Below are positions 29,538-38,880 of a DNA stretch of 64,000 nt, one piece after another. A model generated the notes under the pieces. The model saw nothing but the letters and a program-made list of their open reading frames with translations. It ran no database searches and had not been told where the DNA came from. The position numbers were made by a program, and so were the translations under genes. The stretch covers positions 62,001 to 126,000 of the forward strand of contig NZ_MVFY01000004.1 of the NCBI RefSeq assembly GCF_002042885.1. The letters are read 5' to 3'. This DNA is from Citrobacter portucalensis (GTDB lineage Bacteria > Pseudomonadota > Gammaproteobacteria > Enterobacterales > Enterobacteriaceae). Every line of letters begins with the position of its first letter. The first letter of the stretch is position 1.

Positions 29538-31088
29538 ATGCCCACTTCAAGCGAACTCGCGCTGCAACAGCGTTGCCAACAAATCGTGACCAGCCCAGTG
29601 CTCAGCCCTGAGCAGAAACGCCACTTTCTGGCGCTGGAAGCTGAAAACGCGCTGCCTTACCCGCAACTGCCTGCACAGGCACGTCAGGCGCTGGATGATG
29701 GGGTAATCTGCGATATGTACGAAGGTCATGCCCCGTTCAAACCGCGCTATGTTTTACCCGATTACGCGCGTTTTCTGGCCAATGGCTCATCGTGGCTGGA
29801 GCTGGAAGGCGCCAGGGATCTTGATGACGCGTTATCCTTACTCACTATTCTTTACCACCATGTTCCGTCAGTGACGTCTATGCCGGTTTATCTCGGTCAG
29901 CTCGATGCCCTGCTGCAACCGTATGTTAGAATTCTAACACAAGACGAGATCGATATTCGAATAAAACGTTTCTGGCGTTATCTCGACAGAACCCTGCCAG
30001 ACGCGTTTATGCATGCCAATATCGGCCCCGCCGATACACCAGTCACCCGTGCAATTTTACGCGCAGACGCAGAGTTAAAGCAGGTTTCGCCTAATCTGAC
30101 ATTCATTTATGACCCGCAAATCACACCTGACGATCTGCTGCTCAACGTGGCGCAAAATATCTGCGAGTGCAGTAAGCCGCATATTTCCAACGGCCCTGAA
30201 AATGATAAAATTTTCACAAAAGGTCAGTATGGCGTCGTCAGTTGTTACAACTCTTTGCCGCTCGCCGGGGGTGGAAGCACGCTGGTCAGGCTTAATCTGA
30301 AAGCCATCGCAGAGCGCAGCACCTCTGTCGATGACTTCTTTACGCGCACCCTACCGCACTACTGCCAGCAGCAAATCGCCATCATTGATTCACGATGTGA
30401 ATTCCTCTATGAGAAATCACATTTCTTTGAGAATAGCTTCCTCGTGCAGGAAGGGTTGATTGATCCCGAACGTTTTGTGCCTATGTTCGGGATGTATGGT
30501 CTGGCGGAGGCGGTTAACCTGCTGTGCGATAAGGCGGGACAGAATGCGCGCTATGGGAAAGATGAGTTCGCCAATCAGCTCGGCTATCGTATTAGCTCCT
30601 ACCTGGCTGAGTTTGTCGAAAACACCCCGGTGAAATATAGCTGGAAGCAGCGCGCGATGCTGCATGCACAGTCGGGCATCAGTTCTGACATCGGCACCAC
30701 GCCAGGGGCACGCCTGCCTTACGGCGATGAGCCGGACCCGATCACCCATCTGCAAACCGTCGCGCCACATCACGCGTTTTATCACGCCGGGATCAGCGAC
30801 ATTCTCACTCTGGATGAAACCATCAAGCGTAATCCTCAGGCGCTGGTGCAGTTGTGCCTCGGGGCGTTTAAAGCCGGAATGCGCGAGTTTACCGCCAACG
30901 TGAGCGGCAACGATCTGGTTCGCGTTACGGGTTACATGGTGCGCCTGTCAGATCTGGAAAAGTATCGCGCCGAAGGGTCACGAACCAACACCACCTGGCT
31001 TGGCGAAGAAGCCGCGCGCAATACGCGCATTCTGGAACGACAACCTCGCGTGATTAGCCATGAACAGCAGATGCGCTTTAGTCAGTAG
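29538..31088 (+). CDS. yjjI: YjjI, glycyl-radical-enzyme-like protein of unknown substrate
   Basis: A 516-residue cytoplasmic protein (DUF3029) that keeps the two hallmarks of glycyl radical enzymes: a C-terminal radical loop RVTGYMVRL with Gly465, and a mid-protein thiyl cysteine in VVSCYNSLP (Cys236). The adjacent yjjW encodes a radical-SAM activase that overlaps its end. The reaction is not established; linkage to the deo operon suggests anaerobic nucleoside or deoxyribose metabolism, which is inference. The start at 29538 follows AAAAAGGA and matches the E. coli length. Its coding sequence contains two DeoR operators. Confidence 0.93.
   Translation: MPTSSELALQQRCQQIVTSPVLSPEQKRHFLALEAENALPYPQLPAQARQALDDGVICDMYEGHAPFKPRYVLPDYARFLANGSSWLELEGARDLDDALSLLTILYHHVPSVTSMPVYLGQLDALLQPYVRILTQDEIDIRIKRFWRYLDRTLPDAFMHANIGPADTPVTRAILRADAELKQVSPNLTFIYDPQITPDDLLLNVAQNICECSKPHISNGPENDKIFTKGQYGVVSCYNSLPLAGGGSTLVRLNLKAIAERSTSVDDFFTRTLPHYCQQQIAIIDSRCEFLYEKSHFFENSFLVQEGLIDPERFVPMFGMYGLAEAVNLLCDKAGQNARYGKDEFANQLGYRISSYLAEFVENTPVKYSWKQRAMLHAQSGISSDIGTTPGARLPYGDEPDPITHLQTVAPHHAFYHAGISDILTLDETIKRNPQALVQLCLGAFKAGMREFTANVSGNDLVRVTGYMVRLSDLEKYRAEGSRTNTTWLGEEAARNTRILERQPRVISHEQQMRFSQ
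29924..29939 (-). promoter_or_regulatory. DeoR operator at the distal promoter (deoP1/O1), inside yjjI
   Basis: TGTTAGAATTCTAACA is the exact palindromic DeoR consensus. It lies 601 bp from the deoC-proximal operator, close to the 599-bp O1-O2 distance I recall for E. coli, where DeoR loops the DNA between the two promoters. Confidence 0.9.
30203..30218. promoter_or_regulatory. Third, weaker DeoR operator (OE), inside yjjI
   Basis: TGATAAAATTTTCACA matches the DeoR consensus at 12 of 16 positions and starts exactly 279 bp from the O1 operator start. This agrees with the external operator OE of the E. coli deo system in my memory. The spacing supports the call more than the sequence alone. 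Confidence 0.6.
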
Positions 31089-31923
31089 GCTGATTCCTTT
31101 CTCCTGCGTCGATGGGCCGGGCAGTCGTCTGGCTCTGTTTCTGCAAGGATGTAATCTGCGCTGTAAAAATTGCCACAATCCGTGGACGATGGGACGCTGC
31201 AACGACTGCGGGGAGTGTGTGCTGCATTGCCCGCATGAGGCGCTGAGCCTGAGCGCAGGGAAAGTGTGGTGGCAGTCCGATGTGTGTCAGCAGTGTGACA
31301 CCTGCCTGCATATGTGCCCCCAGCAGGCCACGCCGATGGCGCAGAGTATGAGCGTTGATGAAGTGCTGCAACATATTCGTAAAGCGTCACTGTTTATCGA
31401 AGGGATAACCGTTAGTGGCGGTGAAGCGACTACCCAGCTCCCCTTTATTGTGGCGCTATTTACCGCGATAAAAACCGATCCGCAGTTGCAACACCTGACC
31501 TGCATGGTCGACAGCAACGGCATGCTGAGCGAAACCGGCTGGCAGAAGCTGCTGCCGGTGTGCGACGGCGTAATGCTGGATTTAAAAGCCTGGGACAGCA
31601 CGTGTCATCGGCAGCTTACCGGCCGCGATAACACGCTGATTAAACAAAGCATTACCTTTTTGTCCGGGCAGAGAAAACTGGCGGAACTCCGCCTGCTGGT
31701 TATTCCTGGTCAGGAAGATTATCTACAGCATATCGATGCGCTGGCGGCGTTTATCAAACGCACCGGTGACGTACCGGTACGGCTGAATGCCTTTCATGCG
31801 CACGGGGTGTATGGCGAAGCGAAGGACTGGCCGAGCGCCACGCCGAAGGATGTGGAACACCTGGCGCAAAGATTGCGCGAGCGCAGGGTGGATAATTTGA
31901 TCTTCCCGGCGCTGTACCTGTGA
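31060..31923 (+). CDS. yjjW: YjjW, radical-SAM glycyl-radical-enzyme activase
   Basis: YjjW is expected to abstract hydrogen from Gly465 of YjjI, using S-adenosylmethionine and a [4Fe-4S] cluster. The 287-residue protein has the radical-SAM triad Cys31-x3-Cys35-x2-Cys38 (CNLRCKNC), followed by two ferredoxin-type clusters with Cys47/50/53/57 and Cys76/79/82/86. This layout is typical of activases with extra Fe-S clusters. The gene overlaps the yjjI end by 29 bases, so production is coupled. Confidence 0.93.
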   Translation: MNSRCALVSRLIPFSCVDGPGSRLALFLQGCNLRCKNCHNPWTMGRCNDCGECVLHCPHEALSLSAGKVWWQSDVCQQCDTCLHMCPQQATPMAQSMSVDEVLQHIRKASLFIEGITVSGGEATTQLPFIVALFTAIKTDPQLQHLTCMVDSNGMLSETGWQKLLPVCDGVMLDLKAWDSTCHRQLTGRDNTLIKQSITFLSGQRKLAELRLLVIPGQEDYLQHIDALAAFIKRTGDVPVRLNAFHAHGVYGEAKDWPSATPKDVEHLAQRLRERRVDNLIFPALYL

Positions 31924-31925
31924 TT

Positions 31926-32389
31926 GCCGGATGCGGCTACATCATTTGTAGGCCGGATAAGACGCAGCCGCGATCCGGCGAAGTTATGCCTGATGCGCTT
32001 TGCTTATCAGGCCTACGAAGCGCACACTTTTGTAGGCCGGATAAGGCGCAGCCGCCATCCGACGAAGTTATGCCTGATGCGCTTCGCTTATCAGGCCTAC
32101 GGAGCGCATACTTTTGTAGGCCGGATAAGGCGCAGCCGCCATCCGGCAAAGATATGCCTGATGCGCTTCGCTTATCAGGCCTACGGAGCGCATACTTTTG
32201 TAGGCCGGATAAGACGCAGCCGCGATCCGGCGAAGTTATGCCTGATGCGCTTCGCTTATCAGGCCTACGGAGCGCATACTTTTGTAGGCCGGATAAGGCG
32301 CAGCCGCCATCCGGCAAAGATATGCCTGATGCGCTTTGCTTATCAGGCCTACGAAGCGGACACTTTTGTAGGCTGGGTACGCCATCCAA
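31926..32389. repeat. Tandem array of five 84-bp REP-pair units
   Basis: From 31946 to 32365 there are five units of exactly 84 bp, followed by a broken sixth start. Each unit joins two different palindromes: GCCGGATAAG..ATCCGGC and GCCTGATGCGC..TTATCAGGC. Units 1 and 4 share one variant (GACGCAGCCGCGATCCGGCGAAGTTATG), units 3 and 5 another (GGCGCAGCCGCCATCCGGCAAAGATATG), and unit 2 is intermediate. It fills the yjjW-yjjV gap. Because 84 is divisible by three, several frames stay open through it without coding. Confidence 0.92.
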
Positions 32390-33166
32390 TCACATGTTAA
32401 ACAACGCCGTGGTATTACGATACAGCGCGTCAGCGATCACGTCCGCAGGTTCCGGGCGCAGTTCGCATAAGACGTCAAAGACTCTGACTACCTGCTCCGG
32501 GCGATTGGGCTGCCCCTGAAAGCCGTTGAGCGGCATATCCGGCGCGTCGGTTTCCAGCAACAGCGATTCCAGCGGCAGTTGCGCCATTACCTCGCGGGTT
32601 TTACTGGCGCGCGGATAGGTAATGGTGCCTCCCACGCCAATTTTGTATCCCAGTTGCACAAAGCGCTCTGCCTGCTGCACGCTCCCGGAAAAACCATGCA
32701 CCACGCCAGTTCGTGGCAAAGTATGACGTTTCAGGTGCATCGCCAGCTTGTCATGGGTGCGCCGCGAATGCAGGATCACCGGCAATTCATACCGCTTCGC
32801 CAGCTTTAGCTGCGCTTCCAGCACCCGCTCTTGCTTTTCGAATTGCGGATCGTCCCGATACAGATCCAATCCAATCTCGCCTAGCGCCACCAGCTTTTGT
32901 GGGCGCTTATCCAGCTCCTGTTGCAACTGGTCCAGGCAGTCATCGCTATGTTGTTCAATAACAATGGGATGCAGACCAAGCGCGGCAAACAATGGAGGAT
33001 AATTTTCCGCTAACGCCAGTACGCGGGGAAAATTCGCCGCCTGGGTGGCCGGAACGATAATGCTCTGTACACCAACCTCCGCCGCGCGCTGAATGCTGGC
33101 AGATTCATCGCCGGTAAACGGCGGGAAATCAAAGTGACAATGCGTATCGATAAAACGATAACTCAC
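32390..33166 (-). CDS. yjjV: TatD-family metal-dependent hydrolase YjjV
   Basis: A 258-residue TIM-barrel hydrolase of the TatD DNase family. The metal ligands His9 and His11 are in DTHCHFD, with later LGEIGLD, LHSRR, VHGFSGS and ETDAP motifs. TatD proteins remove 3' nucleotides from DNA or act on D-aminoacyl-tRNA; the role of this paralogue is uncertain. Its ATG overlaps the yjjU stop by 4 bases, indicating an operon with yjjU. Confidence 0.94.
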   Translation of the reverse strand: MSYRFIDTHCHFDFPPFTGDESASIQRAAEVGVQSIIVPATQAANFPRVLALAENYPPLFAALGLHPIVIEQHSDDCLDQLQQELDKRPQKLVALGEIGLDLYRDDPQFEKQERVLEAQLKLAKRYELPVILHSRRTHDKLAMHLKRHTLPRTGVVHGFSGSVQQAERFVQLGYKIGVGGTITYPRASKTREVMAQLPLESLLLETDAPDMPLNGFQGQPNRPEQVVRVFDVLCELRPEPADVIADALYRNTTALFNM

Positions 33167-34236
33167 GCCAAATCCTCATTATCAAACGTCGTGTCGTTCG
33201 CCTGAGGCGCATCGGTCACCACTGGCACATGGGCATCGTTGGCCACCGGCGCGGGAGGAACTACCACCGGCCCCGGCACCACAATCTTCGGCGTCTGACG
33301 AGGCAGCGGCGCATTTTTCGCCAGCAGTTTGCCGACTGTCGCCAGAAAGTAACGACCGCACAGGCGTCCGGTTTTGTAATCTTCCCTCAGTGCCGGAATA
33401 CGGCTGCCCAACGCCATGCTATGGAGTGGTTTTGGCGGATAGATCTCAAAAATACGCAGCTTGCCCGGCGGCTTCTCAATAAAACTCTGGATAGCACGAT
33501 AGCTGGTCTCATGATGCTGCACCAGATTCAGAAACGGTTGCAGGCTACTTTCACCCAACCAGCGCTCCATACGTTTGAACCACTGCGGGGTGTAGTACAT
33601 TTGCGAAGGCACAGTGCGAATCACTACCAACGTTTTTGCCCCCTGCTTCGCTGCCTCCTGCACAGGTATGGCATCACTAACTCCTCCATCCAGATAGTTC
33701 ACGCCGTCCAATACAACCCCTGTGCGGTAGAACCCGGGAATCGCGCTGGAGGCTCGAATGAGGTCGAGCCAGTTTTGCCGGTTCGGCGAAAAATAGCCGG
33801 GCGTGTAATCATCGCCCCGACAGGCGCACATATAAAACGCTTTCCCTGCGGCAAACAGACGCTCGGCGTTATCCATTGCCAGCGGCATCTGGGACGCAGT
33901 CGAATCCACCAGCCAGTCGAGATCGATTAAGTTTCCCCCGCGCACAAAGCGCACCGGGTCAAAAAATTCGCGTCGGGTAGTGTATCGCATAATAACTTTG
34001 CGGCCGTAACCGGGCTGGTTACAGAGATAGGCTGAAAGGTTTTGCGCGCCAGCGGACGTCCCGTAGAAGAGCTCAAAAGGATTAAACTGCGCGCGCATGA
34101 ATTCATCCAGTACGCCAGCGGTAAAGATACCTCTTTGTCCCCCACCCTCGCACACCAGCGCCATATTGCCTGGTTGAAACGGACGTAACGATAACGGCGC
34201 AATATTACCGAGCGTGACGGGTATTCTCTGCCCCAC
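33163..34236 (-). CDS. yjjU: Patatin-like phospholipase YjjU
   Basis: A 357-residue putative lipid acyl hydrolase with the patatin features: oxyanion loop GGGQRG (31-36), nucleophile Ser61 in GTSAG, and catalytic Asp in YLDGG. The chosen GTG start at 34236 follows an AGGAAGG ribosome site and gives GQRIPVTLG, the family N-terminus; a start 12 codons upstream is weaker. The Pro/Ala-rich C-terminus is variable. It forms an overlapping pair with yjjV. Confidence 0.92.
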   Translation of the reverse strand: MGQRIPVTLGNIAPLSLRPFQPGNMALVCEGGGQRGIFTAGVLDEFMRAQFNPFELFYGTSAGAQNLSAYLCNQPGYGRKVIMRYTTRREFFDPVRFVRGGNLIDLDWLVDSTASQMPLAMDNAERLFAAGKAFYMCACRGDDYTPGYFSPNRQNWLDLIRASSAIPGFYRTGVVLDGVNYLDGGVSDAIPVQEAAKQGAKTLVVIRTVPSQMYYTPQWFKRMERWLGESSLQPFLNLVQHHETSYRAIQSFIEKPPGKLRIFEIYPPKPLHSMALGSRIPALREDYKTGRLCGRYFLATVGKLLAKNAPLPRQTPKIVVPGPVVVPPAPVANDAHVPVVTDAPQANDTTFDNEDLA

Positions 34237-34305
34237 CTCTGCCTTCCTGTTGTTTTTGTAATAGAGCAACAAAGTAACGCAAATTGCCTGACGCTAAAAC
34301 CGTAA

Positions 34306-34328
34306 AAGCCAGTCCAATGGACTGGCTT
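34306..34328 (-). terminator. Terminator-like hairpin downstream of ytjA
   Basis: AAGCCAGTCCA and TGGACTGGCTT form an 11-bp perfect stem around a single base. On the minus strand it follows ytjA and is followed by TTAC. It lies before yjjU and probably separates the two transcription units. Confidence 0.6.
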
Positions 34329-34356
34329 AGTAGCAATTTTTCTTTACGGCTATGGG

Positions 34357-34518
34357 CTAGGGTCGTTTACGCCCGGTAAACAGGCTGACCAAAAACAGAA
34401 TGATCCCCACCACAAACACAATTTTCGCTGCGCCGGCTGCAGTACCCGCCAGTCCACCAAAACCGAGTGCGGCGGCAATTAACGCGATAACCAGAAATAT
34501 GATGCCCCATCGAAACAT
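34357..34518 (-). CDS. ytjA: Small membrane protein YtjA (UPF0391)
   Basis: A 53-residue protein that is almost wholly two membrane helices (about 5-20 and 28-47) joined by a glycine/alanine stretch, ending in GRKRP. It belongs to the UPF0391 family of unknown function. The start MFRWG has an AAGGAGAAG ribosome site, so longer in-frame starts are rejected. It lies 127 bases downstream of osmY in the same direction. Confidence 0.92.
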   Translation of the reverse strand: MFRWGIIFLVIALIAAALGFGGLAGTAAGAAKIVFVVGIILFLVSLFTGRKRP

Positions 34519-34645
34519 ATGCTTCTCCTTTACCATAGTTAATTTCACCGCTTGATATGAGCGCTCAGGCTGCCCATCGGCGATATTTTCAGTGTGGTGC
34601 ACAACACGCCTCCCGACAAACGTCAGGAGGACGAATTAAGTCTAA

Positions 34646-35263
34646 TTACTGAGTTTTGAGATCGTTTTTGACGCTTTTCACGCCATCAATCGCTTTGGCG
34701 ATGCTCTCAGCACGATCGCTTTGAGCCTGTGAATCGACGGTGCCTGAAAGTTGCACAACGCCATCGGTGGTCTCAACTTTCACCTTGCGGGAAGGGACGA
34801 TATCATCGGCCAGCAGCTTGGCTTTTACCTCACTGGTGATTGCCGTATCGCCCGCATAACCTTTTACAGAGGTGTCTTTGCTATCGCGCACGTGCAGTTT
34901 GTCGCTAACGGAGGTCACACCCTCAACGCCTTTCGCCACTTTCACCGCTTCTTCGGCCTGTGCCTGGCTTTCAACAAACCCGCTTAGTGTCACCACCTTT
35001 TGATCTGTTTTGACGGAAATATCGGTGCTCTTAATACTTTCGTGGTCCACCAGCGCGGCTTTTACTTTCGCGGTGATGGTGCTGTCATCCATGAAATTAC
35101 CGACTTTGTTCATAGAGCTATCGACTTTCTGCCCCGCACTTTCGACGCCGGATTGCGCTTTATCCATCGTGGCGTTTTCTGCATAAGCAGAACCCGTTGC
35201 AACAGCGGAGGTCAGCATCACGGCCAGCAGCGTTTTAGAAATCTTAAGTCCTGTCATTGTCAT
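34646..35263 (-). CDS. osmY: Osmotically inducible periplasmic protein OsmY
   Basis: A 205-residue secreted protein with a signal peptide cleaved after AYA (residue 28) and two BON domains (about 58-125 and 137-204), which bind phospholipid surfaces. In E. coli it is strongly induced by RpoS in stationary phase and hyperosmotic stress, and it helps outer-membrane protein folding. The linker after the signal peptide ([11 protein letters not shown]) differs slightly in length from E. coli. Confidence 0.96.
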   Translation of the reverse strand: MTMTGLKISKTLLAVMLTSAVATGSAYAENATMDKAQSGVESAGQKVDSSMNKVGNFMDDSTITAKVKAALVDHESIKSTDISVKTDQKVVTLSGFVESQAQAEEAVKVAKGVEGVTSVSDKLHVRDSKDTSVKGYAGDTAITSEVKAKLLADDIVPSRKVKVETTDGVVQLSGTVDSQAQSDRAESIAKAIDGVKSVKNDLKTQ

Positions 35264-35571
35264 CGATGTATTCCTGTATGTTTTGCTAAAAGCTATGCTC
35301 TGCCGTTACACGGCCTGAACCAGCAACTAATCTTGTAAGTGGAATAAATATCAGCAATAGACGCTGCAACAGGCAGCCTAAAAAGCATTTAACGCCGATA
35401 TTTATGTCATCACATTGTTAAATATAGTTCACGATTTCGTGATCGCAGTCAGAATTGATTAAAAAACAGGCAAACAAAAGAAAAACGCGAGGTTTTAAGA
35501 ACATTCCGCAAGGGATTTAAAAGACAGGAAAAGTTGCAGGACACGGCGGATACCGTGCCCTGGAAGGTCGA
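35264..35571. other. Intergenic region prfC / osmY
   Basis: About 308 bases, AT-rich in the middle. The half nearest osmY should contain its sigma-S promoter; the other end has a hairpin that may terminate prfC. No gene is seen. Confidence 0.5.
35539..35559 (-). terminator. Possible prfC terminator
   Basis: On the minus strand GGCACGG-TATCCG-CCGTGTCC forms a stem 12 bases after the prfC stop codon, followed by TGCAACTTTTCC. The T-run is short and interrupted, so the call is tentative. Confidence 0.4.
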
Positions 35572-37161
35572 TTAGTGTTCGCGTGTTTTACGGAACTGAA
35601 CGTCCGGGTAACGTTCCTGGGTGAGATTCAGGTTAACCATGGTTGGTGCGATATAGGTGAGGTTATCGCCGCCATCCAGCGCCAGCTGAATTTCGTTCTT
35701 ACGCTTAAATTCTTCGAATTTCTTCACGTCAGAACATTCTACCCAGCGCGCAGTCGCCACGTTGACAGATTCATAAATCGCTTCAACGTTGTACTCGCTC
35801 TTCAGACGTGAAACCACCACGTCAAACTGCAGCACACCCACCGCGCCCACGATCAAATCGTTATTGGCGATCGGACGGAATACCTGCACAGCGCCCTCTT
35901 CTGACAGTTGAACCAGTCCTTTCAGCAGCTGTTTCTGCTTCAATGGATCCTTCAGGCGAATACGACGGAACAGCTCCGGTGCGAAGTTCGGAATACCGGT
36001 GAACTTCATCATTTCGCCCTGGGTAAAGGTATCGCCGATCTGGATAGTGCCGTGGTTATGCAGACCGAGAATATCGCCCGGATACGCTTCTTCCACATGA
36101 GAACGGTCACCGGCCATAAAGGTGAGTGCGTCGGAGATCACCACGTCTTTACCAATGCGCACCTGGCGCATTTTCATGCCTTTCTCATACTTGCCGGATA
36201 CCACACGCATGAACGCCACGCGGTCACGGTGTTTCGGGTCCATGTTGGCCTGAATTTTAAACACGAAACCGGTGAACTTCTCTTCTGAGGCTTCGACGAC
36301 GCGGGTGTCGGTTTTACGCGGCATCGGCGCAGGCGCCCACTCCACTAAGCCGTCCAGCATATGGTCAACGCCGAAGTTACCCAGCGCGGTACCGAAGAAG
36401 ACAGGGGTGATTTCGCCCGCGAGGAACAGCTCATGGTCGAACTCATTGGATGCGCCCTGCACCAGCTCCAGCTCGTCGCGCAGCTGCTGTGCCAGGTCTT
36501 CACCCACGGCAGCATCAAGTTCCGGGTTGTTCAGACCTTTAACAACACGCACTTCCTGAATGGTGTGTCCTTTACCGGTCTGATACAGGTAAGTTTCATC
36601 TTTATAAAGGTGATAGACACCTTTGAACAACTTACCGCAGCCAATCGGCCAGGTGATTGGCGCACAGCCGATTTTCAGTTCGTTCTCGACTTCATCCAGC
36701 AGCTCCATCGGATCGCGGATGTCACGGTCGAGTTTGTTCATAAAGGTCAGGATCGGCGTATCGCGCAGACGGGTAACTTCCATCAGCTTACGGGTACGAT
36801 CCTCGACGCCTTTTGCAGCATCGATAACCATCAGGCAGCAGTCCACCGCCGTCAGAGTACGATAGGTATCTTCGGAGAAGTCTTCGTGCCCCGGGGTGTC
36901 CAGCAGGTTCACCAGGCAGTCATGATACGGAAACTGCATCACAGAGGTGGTAATGGAGATACCACGCTGCTTTTCCATTTCCATCCAGTCAGATTTTGCA
37001 TGCTGGCTGGAGCCACGGCCTTTTACCGTACCGGCGGTCTGAATGGCCTGTCCGAATAACAGTACCTTTTCAGTAATTGTCGTTTTACCGGCATCCGGGT
37101 GAGAAATAATGGCAAAAGTGCGGCGTTTGGCCACCTCTTGCAAATAAGGAGACAACGTCAT
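35572..37161 (-). CDS. prfC: Peptide chain release factor 3
   Basis: RF3 is a translational GTPase that recycles RF1 and RF2 from the ribosome after termination. The 529 residues include G1 HPDAGKTT (21-28), switch motif GISITTSV, G3 DTPGHEDF, G4 NKLD, then the beta-barrel and C-terminal domains. The ATG at 37161 is preferred to a TTG two codons upstream because it gives the conserved [10 protein letters not shown] start. Confidence 0.97.
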   Translation of the reverse strand: MTLSPYLQEVAKRRTFAIISHPDAGKTTITEKVLLFGQAIQTAGTVKGRGSSQHAKSDWMEMEKQRGISITTSVMQFPYHDCLVNLLDTPGHEDFSEDTYRTLTAVDCCLMVIDAAKGVEDRTRKLMEVTRLRDTPILTFMNKLDRDIRDPMELLDEVENELKIGCAPITWPIGCGKLFKGVYHLYKDETYLYQTGKGHTIQEVRVVKGLNNPELDAAVGEDLAQQLRDELELVQGASNEFDHELFLAGEITPVFFGTALGNFGVDHMLDGLVEWAPAPMPRKTDTRVVEASEEKFTGFVFKIQANMDPKHRDRVAFMRVVSGKYEKGMKMRQVRIGKDVVISDALTFMAGDRSHVEEAYPGDILGLHNHGTIQIGDTFTQGEMMKFTGIPNFAPELFRRIRLKDPLKQKQLLKGLVQLSEEGAVQVFRPIANNDLIVGAVGVLQFDVVVSRLKSEYNVEAIYESVNVATARWVECSDVKKFEEFKRKNEIQLALDGGDNLTYIAPTMVNLNLTQERYPDVQFRKTREH

Positions 37162-37253
37162 AGTCAAATCTTCTTAGGTAAGCACGGCAACGGGCCGGGC
37201 AAGTTGAATACGAAAAATTGCGGCTATTTTACCCATCAACGGGGGGGAGGCAA

Positions 37254-37934
37254 TCAGTGTTTACACAGGAGCTGCTCCAGTTCGCTTAATGACGCTACGG
37301 TCCAGGTCGGCTGAATGCCCGCTGGCTGCTCGCGGTGGTGCGTATTTAGCCAGCAGGTGGATAGCCCGGCGTTAATGCCGCCAAGAATATCGGACTCTGC
37401 GGTGTCACCCACCATCAGCACGCGAGAACGGTCCGGATTACCCGCCTGCTCCAGCGCATGGTCAAAAATACGGGGGTCGGGTTTTGCCACCCCAACCTGC
37501 TCAGAAATCACCAGCAGGTCGAAATAGTCGCGCAGCCCCGTCCGCTCAAGGCGGATTTGCTGCAACGCGGTAAAGCCGTTAGTAATGATGCCGATTTTCG
37601 TTTTATCGCGAATCGCATTGAGCAGAGAAACTGCCCCCGGCAACGGTGAGCAGATCTCCGCCATCGCATTGATGAATGCGTCATTAAGCTGGCCTGGCTC
37701 AACTTTCAGGCGTTCAGCCCAGCTCTGGAAACGGGCATGCTGCAGTTGTAATGACGTAATCGCGCCGTTTTGATAATCCACCCATAACGGTTTATTTACA
37801 GCCTGGTAGTCCTGAAAATCTTCAGCGGTAAAGGTAATGCTATAGTCGAGAAACATCCGCTGTAAGCCGGTAAACGAGTCAAACGTAAACAGCGTTTCGT
37901 CGGCATCAAAGAAAATCCAGTCCCACTTCTTCAT
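37254..37934 (-). CDS. yjjG: Pyrimidine 5'-nucleotidase YjjG
   Basis: YjjG is a HAD-family house-cleaning phosphatase acting on dUMP, dTMP and modified pyrimidine nucleotides. Catalytic Asp pair in FFDADETLF, motif II in IITNGF, and the C-terminal metal site [11 protein letters not shown] are present. Two consecutive ATG codons exist (37937 and 37934); the second has better spacing from AAGGTG and yields 226 residues. Confidence 0.94.
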   Translation of the reverse strand: MKKWDWIFFDADETLFTFDSFTGLQRMFLDYSITFTAEDFQDYQAVNKPLWVDYQNGAITSLQLQHARFQSWAERLKVEPGQLNDAFINAMAEICSPLPGAVSLLNAIRDKTKIGIITNGFTALQQIRLERTGLRDYFDLLVISEQVGVAKPDPRIFDHALEQAGNPDRSRVLMVGDTAESDILGGINAGLSTCWLNTHHREQPAGIQPTWTVASLSELEQLLCKH

Positions 37935-37948
37935 CATTACACCTTATC

Positions 37949-38395
37949 TTACATGCTGATTGGCAACGCCATGATGATGGCGTCTTCGTGTCCATCGGCC
38001 GTTGGATAGTAGTTGCGACGGATCGTCGCCTCGTTAAAGCCTAAGCTTTCGTACAGCGCGATAGCGGCCGCATTCGAGGCGCGCACTTCAAGCCACAGGG
38101 TCAAAATGCCACGCTTTTCCAGCTCATCGATCAGATGCTCCAGCAGCTCACGCCCCAGGCCCCGGCGCTGAAAGTCAGGATCGACAGCGATATTGAACAA
38201 CGTCGCTTCATCCAGTACGACCTGCGTAATTGCAAAGGCGGCCATCACGTCGTCAACCCTCAACTGAAAATTGAGGTAGCGATCGCCCTGGTTGCTGGCA
38301 AATGTTTTTTCACTCCACGGAAAAGCGTGGGCGCGTTTTTCAATCTGAAATGCTGCGGGTAAATCAGTCGGCTCGAGGGAAGAAATCGTGTTCAT
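37949..38395 (-). CDS. rimI: Ribosomal protein bS18 N-acetyltransferase RimI
   Basis: RimI is a GNAT enzyme that acetylates the N-terminal alanine of ribosomal protein S18. The 148-residue protein has the acetyl-CoA binding motif RRGLGRELLEHLI and the GNAT motif NAAAIALYESLGF. The start MNTISSLEPTD matches the family; longer in-frame starts would only read into holD. It overlaps holD by 32 bases and precedes yjjG by 14. Confidence 0.96.
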   Translation of the reverse strand: MNTISSLEPTDLPAAFQIEKRAHAFPWSEKTFASNQGDRYLNFQLRVDDVMAAFAITQVVLDEATLFNIAVDPDFQRRGLGRELLEHLIDELEKRGILTLWLEVRASNAAAIALYESLGFNEATIRRNYYPTADGHEDAIIMALPISM

Positions 38396-38777
38396 ATGCG
38401 CAGATTTGTTGCCATAACGCGGCGCGTGCCGCTGGGTTTTCCCGTAATTCATTAAACGCAGGACTCTCGACCTGAGCGCCCTCCAGCAGCAGCGGCTCTT
38501 CGGTTCCCAGCCGCCAGCTATTACAGCGACTGCCTTGCGGCAGCATGGCGACACGGTCAGGCGTCAGTTGTAAAACCTGATCCGGGCTAACGGTTAATGC
38601 GCGTAAAATATCGCTGATCAACGGTTCGGTTAGCGCGGGTAACTGTGCAGCAACCATCACCAAACGGACATGCGCAGGAATGGAAATCGCGATCTCGCCC
38701 TGCAGTGCGCCAGGACGACGCAACGACCACTGCGTAATGCCCAGTTGCTGTAACTGCCAGTCTCGTCGGGATGTCAT
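38364..38777 (-). CDS. holD: DNA polymerase III psi subunit HolD
   Basis: HolD (psi) binds HolC (chi) and connects the clamp loader to SSB. The 137-residue protein starts MTSRRDWQLQQLGITQWSL, the segment known to contact chi and the clamp loader, and ends YEHDFFPRAD. The first gene of holD-rimI-yjjG, divergent from rsmC. Confidence 0.96.
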   Translation of the reverse strand: MTSRRDWQLQQLGITQWSLRRPGALQGEIAISIPAHVRLVMVAAQLPALTEPLISDILRALTVSPDQVLQLTPDRVAMLPQGSRCNSWRLGTEEPLLLEGAQVESPAFNELRENPAARAALWQQICAYEHDFFPRAD

Positions 38778-38880
38778 AGCGAAACACTCCTGTCTATCAG
38801 GGGCGCAAATATAGCAAATTTGTCGAATCCGTGCCATCAAACAACTATAATCCCCCGCTGTACAATTTAAGGAGCATTCC

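Noticed and set aside
31946-32379. CRISPR array
   Set aside because: The repeats are direct 84-bp units without unique spacers, made of REP palindromes, and there are no cas genes nearby.
31920-32519. Open frames of 150-199 codons on both strands through the REP array
   Set aside because: The 84-bp repeat length is a multiple of three, so frames stay open automatically. The predicted proteins are pure translated repeat (RIRRSR, CLMRFAYQAYG) with no known family.
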